Source: Desulfotignum sp.
GTDB lineage: Bacteria; Desulfobacterota; Desulfobacteria; Desulfobacterales; Desulfobacteraceae
Reading direction: 5' to 3'
Assembly: GCA_021737445.1 (NCBI GenBank)
Contig: JAIPDY010000102.1
Coordinates: forward strand, 1 to 10,399
DNA length: 10,399 nucleotides
Numbering within the stretch: position 1 is the first letter of the stretch; every line of letters starts with the position of its first letter. A model generated the notes under the pieces. The model made no database searches. It worked only from the letters and a program-made list of their open reading frames with translations, and had not been told where the DNA came from. The position numbers and the translations under genes are program-made. Below, in pieces: positions 1 through 6,436 of this stretch.

Positions 1-2
1 GA

Positions 3-593
3 CCAGTGGCCGTGACAGAAGCGCTGATTCCGTTTCTGCCCGTTCCCCGGGTGGAAAAACAGCTGGATTCTTTTAAACTGGTCACCGACTGCCCGGACAC
101 CATAGGCCGGATGCACACCTTTTACGGCCATTTCGGTGTCATGATCAAGGCCTATGCCTATATTCTGTCCATGGGGGCCCAGGGGCTTTTAGATGCCTCC
201 CGCCTGGCCGTGCTCAATGCCAACTACATCAAGGAAAGCCTTAAAGATACCCTGAACCTGCCCTATGACCGGCCATGCATGCATGAATGCGTGTTCAATG
301 ATGCCAGACAGAAATCGTATCATATCACCACCATGGATATGGCCAAACGGCTGCTGGATTACGGGTTTCATCCGCCCACCGTGTATTTTCCCCTGGTGGT
401 GGAAGGCGCTTTTATGGTGGAACCCACGGAAACCGAATCCAAAGATGACATTGACCAGTTCATCAATGCTGTGAAAGCCATTGCAAAGGAAGCGGAATCA
501 GCGCCTGAAAAACTGACCCAGGCACCGGTTCTGCCCAAGGTAACCCGGCTCGATGAGGTCAGTGCCGCAAGAAAGCCATGCCTGAGGGGATAA
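3..593 (+). CDS. gcvPB: Glycine dehydrogenase (decarboxylating) subunit 2, C-terminal part (5' truncated by window edge)
   Basis: This is the C-terminal ~196 residues of the P-protein beta subunit of the glycine cleavage system. The PLP enzyme decarboxylates glycine and passes the aminomethyl group to the lipoyl arm of GcvH; run in reverse it makes glycine. Seen: family blocks YGHFGVMIKAYAYI, the LNANYI segment, YDRPCMHECVF, RLLDYGFHPPTVYFPL and EPTETESKDDIDQF. The gene is open at the left edge, so the apparent GTG/ATG-like starts near position 6 are internal codons. The PLP-binding lysine of the family lies upstream and is not visible. In two-subunit P-proteins this chain is about 480-500 aa, so roughly 40% is present. 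The stop at 591-593 overlaps the lipB start by 16 nt, placing it in a gcv-lip operon. The family call is firm; whether it runs toward cleavage or synthesis cannot be told. Confidence 0.96.
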   Translation, partial: PVAVTEALIPFLPVPRVEKQLDSFKLVTDCPDTIGRMHTFYGHFGVMIKAYAYILSMGAQGLLDASRLAVLNANYIKESLKDTLNLPYDRPCMHECVFNDARQKSYHITTMDMAKRLLDYGFHPPTVYFPLVVEGAFMVEPTETESKDDIDQFINAVKAIAKEAESAPEKLTQAPVLPKVTRLDEVSAARKPCLRG

Positions 594-1285
594 AAACCAG
601 ATTGCGCACCTGTGTATTCCAGGACCTGCAGGTCCTGGAATACCGGCGCGCCCTGGACCTGCAGCTTGACGTGCGCAATGCCAAAATACAGGACCGCTTA
701 CTGCAGGATCATCTGTTTTTTGTCCAGCATCCGCCGGTGTTTACATTTGGCAGAAACGGGGGAAAAGAAAACCTGACAGTGTCAGAAAATTTTCTGAAAA
801 TCCGGGGCGTAAACACGGTGCAGACTGACCGGGGCGGTAATATCACCTATCACGGCCCGGGCCAGGCAGTGCTGTATCCGGTGGTTGACCTGGAGCGTGC
901 CCGCATCGGGGTGGCAGATTTTGTGTATGGGCTCGAAGAGATCATGGGCAGAACAGCGCTGGATTTCGGGGTAAAAATCAACCGGGATCCGCGCAACCAC
1001 GGCATGTGGATTGGATCGAAAAAAATCGGATCTGTGGGATTGTCCATCAGGCACGGTATCAGTATGCACGGACTTGCCTTGAATATCTCTTTGGACCTGA
1101 CCCCCTTTTCCTGGATCAACCCCTGCGGTATGGCAGGCGTGTCCATGACTTCACTGGAACAGCAATTAACGGGGTATGGAAATAAAGGGTGCTGCATTTC
1201 CATGGATGCGGTCAAGGAAAAACTGGTTGCGTATTTCTGCACCTGGTTTGGATTTCATCTCAAAAAGGAACCGGTATATGAGTAA
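578..1285 (+). CDS. lipB: Octanoyl-[ACP]:protein N-octanoyltransferase (lipoate biosynthesis)
   Basis: LipB moves the octanoyl group from acyl-carrier protein to the target lysine of lipoyl domains such as GcvH, in the cytoplasm. The 235-aa product shows the family motifs in order: HPPVFTFGRNG (51-61), DRGGNITYHGPGQ (84-96), the conserved lysine in SKKIGSVG (Lys149 by motif alignment), and INPCGMAGVSMTSL with the nucleophile Cys183. Length is slightly above the usual 210-220 aa. The ATG at 578 is the only good start before the first conserved block. It has only a weak purine-rich ribosome site (AAGAAAG), consistent with translational coupling to gcvPB, which it overlaps by 16 nt. It overlaps lipA by 8 nt downstream. 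No key residue is missing. Confidence 0.97.
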   Translation: MPEGIKTRLRTCVFQDLQVLEYRRALDLQLDVRNAKIQDRLLQDHLFFVQHPPVFTFGRNGGKENLTVSENFLKIRGVNTVQTDRGGNITYHGPGQAVLYPVVDLERARIGVADFVYGLEEIMGRTALDFGVKINRDPRNHGMWIGSKKIGSVGLSIRHGISMHGLALNISLDLTPFSWINPCGMAGVSMTSLEQQLTGYGNKGCCISMDAVKEKLVAYFCTWFGFHLKKEPVYE

Positions 1286-2183
1286 CACCGCTGTAAAATC
1301 CGGCAAACCTGTCTGGCTGAAAAAACATCTGCCCAGGGGCGGAGACTATGCAAGGGTCACAAGACTGCTGGCCGGAGCAAAACTGCATACGGCCTGCCAG
1401 GAGGCCAACTGCCCCAATATGTTTGAATGCTTTGCCAAAGACACTGCCACCTTTATGATCTTAGGGGACCAGTGCACCCGGCACTGCCGGTTCTGCAATA
1501 TCACATCCCGCCCTCCCCTGGCCGTGGACCCGCAGGAACCTGACCGGGTGGCCCTGGCGGTCCAGAAACTTAAATTGCATTACGTGGTGGTGACCTCTGT
1601 CACCAGAGATGATCTGCCTGACGGCGGGGCCGCCCATTTTGCCGCCGTGATCCAGGCCATCAAAAAACTGGGAAAAGATCTGGGCCAAGCCATCAGGGTG
1701 GAAATGCTGATACCTGATTTCAAGGGGGATATGGCTGCCCTGAAAACCGTTATGGATGCACGGCCCGATGTCATCAACCACAATATTGAAACCGTGGCAG
1801 ACCTGTATCCCCGGGTCCGGCCCGAGGCTGTGTACCAGCGCTCTCTGGATCTCATCAGCAACGTAAAAAAAATCAATCCTGATATGCCGGCCAAATCCGG
1901 CATCATGGTGGGGCTGGGAGAAACCTTACCCCAGCTGAAACAGACCATGCAGGACCTGCATGACCATGGCTGCGACATGCTGACCATGGGCCAGTACCTG
2001 CAACCCACCAGAAACCATCTGGATATACAAAAATATTATCCGCCCGCAGAATTTGAACAGTTGGGGCAGACCGCCCGGAATATCGGATTCACCAAAGTGG
2101 CTGCCGGCCCGTTTGTGAGAAGTTCCTACAGGGCGGAAGAGCTGTTTCAGGCAGCCGGCACCTCCCCGCAACCCGGATCTTGA
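1278..2183 (+). CDS. lipA: Lipoyl synthase (radical SAM)
   Basis: LipA inserts two sulfurs into protein-bound octanoyl chains, following LipB. The 301-aa product has both iron-sulfur sites. The auxiliary cluster cysteines are Cys40, Cys45 and Cys51 (CQEANCPNMFEC). The radical-SAM motif CTRHCRFC gives Cys66, Cys70 and Cys73. The C-terminal RSSYRA motif (281-286) provides the serine ligand of the auxiliary cluster. The frame is open back to 1176, but the start at 1278 is chosen because it is preceded by AAAAGGAA (1263-1270) at good spacing, and MSNTAVKSGKP leads directly into the family's PxWLKK block. The start sits 8 nt inside lipB. A 304-nt non-coding convergent gap follows. Confidence 0.97.
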   Translation: MSNTAVKSGKPVWLKKHLPRGGDYARVTRLLAGAKLHTACQEANCPNMFECFAKDTATFMILGDQCTRHCRFCNITSRPPLAVDPQEPDRVALAVQKLKLHYVVVTSVTRDDLPDGGAAHFAAVIQAIKKLGKDLGQAIRVEMLIPDFKGDMAALKTVMDARPDVINHNIETVADLYPRVRPEAVYQRSLDLISNVKKINPDMPAKSGIMVGLGETLPQLKQTMQDLHDHGCDMLTMGQYLQPTRNHLDIQKYYPPAEFEQLGQTARNIGFTKVAAGPFVRSSYRAEELFQAAGTSPQPGS

Positions 2184-2193
2184 CGCACAAGGC

Positions 2194-2449
2194 ACATGCT
2201 GCAATACATGCCTGCGGCAAGGGCTATTGCATATAAAGCTGTAGGGACCTTTTCAGCAGAGTGCCGCATATAAAGATGACCCGGTTCAGCGCAGCATGTC
2301 CTATCGCCTGTGTAAACGCTGCAGAAGGTGAGTCCCCCAGGTACCCCCCCCGGCACGGGTCTGTGGTTACTTGCGTTAACCCTGATACATATCTTGCAGC
2401 ACAAGCCGCAAGACCGGCCACCCAAGACCTGAGAAGGCCTGGTCTGCAG
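2194..2449. other. Candidate structured element in the lipA/pyk convergent gap
   Basis: No convincing protein is encoded between the lipA stop (2183) and the pyk stop (2488). The stretch holds nested inverted repeats. Domain one: ACATGCTGC (2194-2202) pairs with GCAGCATGT (2291-2299), enclosing TGCGGCA (2213-2219) with TGCCGCA (2262-2268). A 10-bp direct repeat GCATATAAAG lies at 2229-2238 and 2266-2275. Domain two: CTGCAGA (2319-2325) plus CCAGG (2337-2341) pair with CCTGGTCTGCAG (2438-2449), leaving an 11-nt one-sided bulge. Inside are GGTTA/TAACC (2365-2369/2377-2381) and the hairpin CTTGC/GCAAG (2393-2397/2408-2412), closed by GGT/ACC. This could be a non-coding RNA on either strand, a REP/MITE-like element, or chance. 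I recognise no known RNA family. Confidence 0.35.
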
Positions 2450-2463
2450 TAAGTGCGACATGC

Positions 2464-2483
2464 CCCGCGGTTACGGTCACGGG
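2464..2483 (-). terminator. GC-rich hairpin just past the pyk stop; possible non-canonical terminator
   Basis: On the minus strand CCCGTG and CGCGGG (one G-U pair) form a 6-bp stem with an 8-nt loop, starting 4 nt after the pyk stop codon. No T-run follows, so this is not a classic intrinsic terminator. It may protect the 3' end or assist another mode of termination. No canonical terminator was found for lipA either. Confidence 0.3.
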
Positions 2484-2487
2484 CTGA

Positions 2488-3909
2488 TCAGGCAATCACA
2501 CATTTTTCCTTCATGGTTCCGGCTGAGGCGATTTCAATGAAAGACGCCCCGTGGGTGGGCCCGAAACTGCCGGCAAGCACAATGATCAAAGAGTCATCAG
2601 ACAGTTTTTTTTCATCCAGCAGCCGGCAGATGGACAGTTTCAACGTTTCCATGGACCCGGCATTCATGGGAATATAATCAGCTGACACCCCGAAGGACAA
2701 AGATAGCTGCCGCATCACCCGCTTGTCATAGACCTGGGCAAAGATGGGGTTGTCCCCCCGGTAGGCTGCCAGGGCCAGGATGGTGCCCCCTGTCAGAGAA
2801 TCTGCCACAATGGCTTTGGTGTTCAGCCGCAGGGCCGCTTTCACTGCCGCCTTGGCCAGGTAGGCGGTGATCTTTTTTTCAGATGAATAGGGAATGTTGA
2901 TGAAGCTGCTCAGGTTGGTTTCCACCTCCCTGGCAATTTTTGCCATGGTCCGCACGGCCACTTCCGGGTATCTGCCGCTGGCGGTTTCTCCGGACAGCAT
3001 CAGGGCATCGGCATGGTCCAGGCAGGCATTGGCCACATCCGACACCTCAGCCCGGGTGGGTCTGGGGGAATCTATCATGGAGTGCAGCATCTGGGTGGCC
3101 ACGATAACAGGCTTGCGCCGCTCGATACAGGTGGTGATAATTCTTTTCTGGATCAAAGGGATTTTTTCCGTGGGGACCTCCACGGCCAGGTCTCCTCTGG
3201 CAATCATAACCCCGTAGGTGTGATCCAGTATCTCGCTGATATTTTCCACGCCCTGGCTGTTCTCAATCTTGGCAATGATTTTGATGGAAGATTTTTTTTT
3301 GTCCAGAATTTCCTGGACTGCGATCACATCCTCTTTGTTCCGCACAAAAGAATGGGCAATGAAATCCAGGTTGTTGTCAGCGGCAAATGCGATAAACCCC
3401 TTGTCCTTTTCACTCAGGGCCGGCAGTTTCACATGAACCGACGGGATATTCACGCTTTTTCTGGCATGGATCACCCCGTCATTTTCCACATGGCAGACCA
3501 GGTACTGGTCATCCTTGTGCATTACCGCCAGGGCCACGGTGCCGTCATCAATGAGCACGGAACTGCCCATGGGCACATCTCTGACAAACCCCCTGTGGGA
3601 CACATAGATTATATCACCAAAGGAGATGCCCTCCGGGTCCCCTTTGATGCGGACATAATCCCCGTGGCGCACGGTCAGGGGGGCTTTGGCATCACAGGTG
3701 CGGATTTCCGGGCCCTTGGTATCCAACAGGATACCGATTTTCTCGGAAACAGCTCTGGTGTTTTCCACCACTGTCAGGGCATCTGCATGGGTCATGTGGG
3801 CGGTGTTGAGCCTGACCACATTCATGCCGGCCTGATACAGTCCTTTAATGAACGCAACAGAACTGTTCAGGCTGGAGATTGTTGCAATTATTTTAGTTTT
3901 CCGATGCAT
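2488..3909 (-). CDS. pyk: Pyruvate kinase, variant K+-site motif
   Basis: Pyruvate kinase converts phosphoenolpyruvate and ADP to pyruvate and ATP. The 473-aa product has the normal A/B/A/C layout. Visible elements are Arg33 and Asn35 (VVRLNTAH), DTKGPEIRT (63-71), catalytic Lys214 with metal ligand Glu216 in IIAKIENSQG, Asp240 in ARGDLAVE, and RAEVSDVANA with MLSGETASGRYP (286-315). Glu68 in KGPE is the residue typical of K+-dependent enzymes, yet the usual FSH triad after RLN is TAH, so the serine that helps bind K+ is Ala37. The N-terminal TIGP block is TISS. The start at 3909 has a perfect AGGAGG (3918-3923) 8 nt upstream, inside the end of holA; the two genes overlap by 17 nt. It is the last gene of the ileS-lspA-lgt-holA-pyk run. 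Confidence 0.95.
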   Translation of the reverse strand: MHRKTKIIATISSLNSSVAFIKGLYQAGMNVVRLNTAHMTHADALTVVENTRAVSEKIGILLDTKGPEIRTCDAKAPLTVRHGDYVRIKGDPEGISFGDIIYVSHRGFVRDVPMGSSVLIDDGTVALAVMHKDDQYLVCHVENDGVIHARKSVNIPSVHVKLPALSEKDKGFIAFAADNNLDFIAHSFVRNKEDVIAVQEILDKKKSSIKIIAKIENSQGVENISEILDHTYGVMIARGDLAVEVPTEKIPLIQKRIITTCIERRKPVIVATQMLHSMIDSPRPTRAEVSDVANACLDHADALMLSGETASGRYPEVAVRTMAKIAREVETNLSSFINIPYSSEKKITAYLAKAAVKAALRLNTKAIVADSLTGGTILALAAYRGDNPIFAQVYDKRVMRQLSLSFGVSADYIPMNAGSMETLKLSICRLLDEKKLSDDSLIIVLAGSFGPTHGASFIEIASAGTMKEKCVIA

Positions 3910-5167
3910 GAAGCCAGCCTCCTTTCTGACAGAATATGATCACAAAATTTTCAATGCCCACTTTCGCTTCCATGGAAGAGGATTTTAAGGCAAAATCAAG
4001 GTCTCCTAAGGCAATGAGGGCACAGCAAAGCTCTTTTAATGAAAATCCGGCGGATTTGTCAAAACTCTGAAACACAGGATAGGGGCTTTTGGGATTGGGG
4101 GCAAGTAAAAGATCAGGCGCTGCTGCTGTTTTTTTTGCCTGTTTTCTGCCCCCGGGAGCCGGTTCAGGGGCCAGAATGGCCTGTTGCTGTTCCATCCGCT
4201 TTTTCATCTCATCATCATGTGCGATAACCCCTGGCATGATCTTTTGCTTAAATGTGTTGAAATTCATCCGGTCCATCCGGATATCCGGATGCTGCCGGGA
4301 AAAATCCTCAACAAAAGCCTTGACCAGGACCAGCCGTCTCACCAGGTTTTCAAAGGATTTAAGAATCTGCAACGGGTGGAAGCCGTCTCCAAGGAGCGAG
4401 GACAGATAAAACATTGCCTGGCCGGTATTTTTTTCCATCAAGGCATTGGTGAGACTGAAAACAGGGTCTTTTCTGTCCCGCTGGATAATGGCCTGCACAT
4501 CTGTCTGCAGCACGGTTGAACGGTCTTTTACATACACCACCAGTTTTTCAAGGTTTTTTGCAAACAGGCCGGGATTAAACCCGGTCCTGTCAACAAGGGC
4601 AGAAAACCCGGCCTGATCCATGGTTTTGCCGGACCGGGACAACATTTTTTTTGCAATGCCCTGGAGCACAAGCCGCTGATCATCCAGGTCTGCTTTTCTG
4701 GCTCCCTGAGAAACAGTGCAGTCAATGACAAGGCCTTGTTTTTCCATGGTTTTAAAGATTTTTCTGCGCCGGTCCAGGGAGGTGGTGGTCATCACCAGAA
4801 AATGTCCTTCAGGTATGCCTTTTTCCACCAGGTCTGATAACCGGGACAGGTCCTGCTCTGAATACGAAATCTCCCCGGGCCCCGCTTTAATTGCAAAAAC
4901 CGGGGCCTGTTTAACTGCAATGATCTTTTTTCCCCCGAAAAATGAAAACGTGGTGACCTGTTCAACAATATCCCCCATGGATGTGGACCGCCCGTCCAGA
5001 ACATCCAGGTTGAAACCGCCGGCATTGTTTGATCCCAGACCGGTTTTTATCCGGTCAAAAGCCTCCTGGACCAGATAGTCTTCACCCGCTGCCAGGATAA
5101 ATCCCGGCATCCGGGTATCAGGATCAGTCAGCCACTTTTCCAGGCCCTGGTGTTTAATGGTCGGCAT
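3893..5167 (-). CDS. holA: DNA polymerase III, delta subunit (clamp loader)
   Basis: HolA is the clamp-loader subunit that opens the beta sliding clamp. The 424-aa product begins with the family N-terminus GFILAAGEDYLVQEAF (22-37), followed by the TFSFFGGKKIIAVKQ block (73-87). It has the mid-domain NPGLFAKNLEKLVVYV (198-213) and ends with the clamp-loader collar region ALIALGDLDFALKSSSMEAK (383-402). Usual length is about 330-350 aa. The excess lies at residues ~315-365, a Gln/Ala/Pro/Lys-rich low-complexity insertion between collar helices. The start at 5167 overlaps the lgt end by 14 nt and lacks a clear Shine-Dalgarno sequence, so translation is probably coupled to lgt. Delta proteins diverge strongly, but the N- and C-terminal signatures together make the call good. 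Confidence 0.88.
   Translation of the reverse strand: MPTIKHQGLEKWLTDPDTRMPGFILAAGEDYLVQEAFDRIKTGLGSNNAGGFNLDVLDGRSTSMGDIVEQVTTFSFFGGKKIIAVKQAPVFAIKAGPGEISYSEQDLSRLSDLVEKGIPEGHFLVMTTTSLDRRRKIFKTMEKQGLVIDCTVSQGARKADLDDQRLVLQGIAKKMLSRSGKTMDQAGFSALVDRTGFNPGLFAKNLEKLVVYVKDRSTVLQTDVQAIIQRDRKDPVFSLTNALMEKNTGQAMFYLSSLLGDGFHPLQILKSFENLVRRLVLVKAFVEDFSRQHPDIRMDRMNFNTFKQKIMPGVIAHDDEMKKRMEQQQAILAPEPAPGGRKQAKKTAAAPDLLLAPNPKSPYPVFQSFDKSAGFSLKELCCALIALGDLDFALKSSSMEAKVGIENFVIIFCQKGGWLHASEN
3918..3923 (-). promoter_or_regulatory. Strong ribosome binding site for pyk inside holA
   Basis: AGGAGG on the minus strand lies 8 nt before the pyk ATG and within the last codons of holA. It fixes the pyk start and suggests pyk is translated far more strongly than holA, which has no comparable site. 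Confidence 0.8.
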
Positions 5168-5924
5168 TGGAGGATACAGCCAGTTTTATCATAAAGATCA
5201 CGGCAATGATCACGGCAATGATCCCTATTCCCTGGGACAAAGACAAAAATTCAAAGAAAAAATCACCTCTGAAATCCCCCCGGAAAAACTCAATGATAAA
5301 CCGGAAAACAGAATAGAGGATGATATAGCTTAAAAAGACCATGCCATGGAACCGTTTGTGGCGCTGGAGCCCTATCAGGATAAAAAACAGCACAAGATTG
5401 GCAACAGCCATATAAATCTGGGTGGGGTGCAAAAAAACATGCAGCGGTGCCAGGCTGTCAGGATGGGTGAAGCGGACCGCAAAAGGCAGGTCACACTGCC
5501 GGCCGTAGCAGCATCCGGCAAAAAAACAGCCCAGCCGGCCGATACCATGGCCCAGTGCCGCTCCCGGGGCAATGGTGTCAGCGGTCTTGAGAAACGGCAG
5601 TTTTTTGATCTTGAGTACCACAACCGATCCTGCCACCGCCGCAATGAATCCCCCGAAAAAGACCAGGCCCCCGTTCCAAATCTTAAATATATCCAGCAGG
5701 TTGGACTCAAACTGCTCAAAATTGATAAGCACATACAGCAGCCTGGCTCCCAGTATCCCGGACACCAGGATCACAAAAAACAGATCGGAAACATCATCAG
5801 GCTTTATGTCATAAAACCTGGCATTGCGCTTGGAAAACCAGACAGCTGCCAGAAACCCCATGGCCAGGAAAAATCCATAGGTATAAAGGGTGAAGCTGCC
5901 AAAATCTATAAGAATCGGGTGCAT
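5154..5924 (-). CDS. lgt: Phosphatidylglycerol--prolipoprotein diacylglyceryl transferase
   Basis: Lgt is the inner-membrane enzyme that adds diacylglyceryl from phosphatidylglycerol to the lipobox cysteine, the first step of lipoprotein maturation. The 256-aa product has about seven hydrophobic segments. Visible motifs are the N-terminal HPILIDFGSFTLYTYGFFL, WNGGLVFFGG (83-92), HGIGRLGCFFAGCCYGR (126-142), HPTQIY (166-171) and RFIIEFFRGD (208-217). Arg130, Arg208 and Glu212 match essential positions of the E. coli enzyme. The histidine of the GGxxFHGG motif is Phe90, and the glutamate of the NGExxGR motif falls at Cys138, so this belongs to the Cys-rich GRxGCxxAGCCYG subfamily. GAGG (5929-5932) precedes the ATG by 4 nt. 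It lies 14 nt after lspA, the next enzyme of the same pathway. Confidence 0.95.
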   Translation of the reverse strand: MHPILIDFGSFTLYTYGFFLAMGFLAAVWFSKRNARFYDIKPDDVSDLFFVILVSGILGARLLYVLINFEQFESNLLDIFKIWNGGLVFFGGFIAAVAGSVVVLKIKKLPFLKTADTIAPGAALGHGIGRLGCFFAGCCYGRQCDLPFAVRFTHPDSLAPLHVFLHPTQIYMAVANLVLFFILIGLQRHKRFHGMVFLSYIILYSVFRFIIEFFRGDFRGDFFFEFLSLSQGIGIIAVIIAVIFMIKLAVSSNADH

Positions 5925-5938
5925 ATTACCTCAAAAGG

Positions 5939-6427
5939 TTAAATATCGGGCATTTTTTTGAACACCACATGGTAAATCAAAATAACCATACCGATGCTGA
6001 TGGCGGAATCTGCCACATTAAAGGCAGGCCAGTGGGCTGTGCCGATATAAAGATCTAAAAAATCCACCACATGCCCATACAGGAACCGGTCCACCAGGTT
6101 GCCCACAGCCCCGCCGAAAATCAGGGCCAGGCCATAGGATAAAAACAGATGGGTTCTGGCGACCCGGCTGTAAAACCAGCAGATGAACAATGCCACCACA
6201 GAAGATAACAGCAGAAAAACAATTTTTCTCACCAGTTGTGACTGGGTGGCAAAAAAACCAAATGCACCCCCGGGGTTCAATACATGGGTGATATTAAAAA
6301 AATTATCAATCACCACAATCTGTTCGTGAAGGGCCAGGGTCGCCATAATCAGTTTTTTGGTGGCCTGGTCCGCAAAGATAACAATCCCGCTCACCAGGCT
6401 CAGGCGTATCAGTTCTTTTTTTCCCAC
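5939..6427 (-). CDS. lspA: Lipoprotein signal peptidase (signal peptidase II)
   Basis: LspA is the inner-membrane aspartic protease that removes the signal peptide from diacylglyceryl-modified prolipoproteins, acting after Lgt. The 162-aa product has four predicted membrane segments. Visible motifs are ADQATKKL (19-26), the NPGGAFG loop (51-57; commonly NxGAAFG), GGAVGNLVDRFLYGHVVDFL (105-124) with catalytic Asp122, and FNVADSAI (136-143) with catalytic Asp140. Length is typical. Translation starts at GTG (6425-6427), preceded by AAAGGG. The 11-nt stretch before it includes the ileS stop, giving a 9-nt intergenic gap. The ileS-lspA-lgt order is a common bacterial neighbourhood. Confidence 0.96.
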   Translation of the reverse strand: MGKKELIRLSLVSGIVIFADQATKKLIMATLALHEQIVVIDNFFNITHVLNPGGAFGFFATQSQLVRKIVFLLLSSVVALFICWFYSRVARTHLFLSYGLALIFGGAVGNLVDRFLYGHVVDFLDLYIGTAHWPAFNVADSAISIGMVILIYHVVFKKMPDI

Positions 6428-6436
6428 AACACCCTT

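Noticed and set aside
2184..2300. Intrinsic terminator for the lip operon
   Set aside because: Only weak stems without a T-run follow the lipA stop, so no canonical terminator can be supported.
2320..2460. Possible 6S RNA, because GTCCCCCAGG and TGAGAAGGCC loosely echo E. coli 6S blocks
   Set aside because: Spacing differs, and the long rod with a central bubble does not form; the pairing seen is branched. The resemblance is probably chance.
2147..2461. A 104-codon minus-strand open frame (and shorter frames) in the lipA/pyk gap
   Set aside because: Odd composition with many Cys, Gly and Pro, no family motif, overlap with lipA, and no ribosome site. The underlying repeats explain the sequence better.
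2184..2487. TPP, cobalamin, glycine or c-di-GMP riboswitch, tmRNA, RNase P or SRP RNA in the gap
   Set aside because: None of their conserved core sequences was found on either strand, and the element follows genes rather than preceding them.
3013..3939. A 308-codon plus-strand open frame opposite pyk
   Set aside because: Antisense shadow of a well-supported pyruvate kinase; no motif and no ribosome site.
5346..5942. A 198-codon plus-strand open frame opposite lgt
   Set aside because: Antisense to lgt, which has clear catalytic motifs; no family signature.
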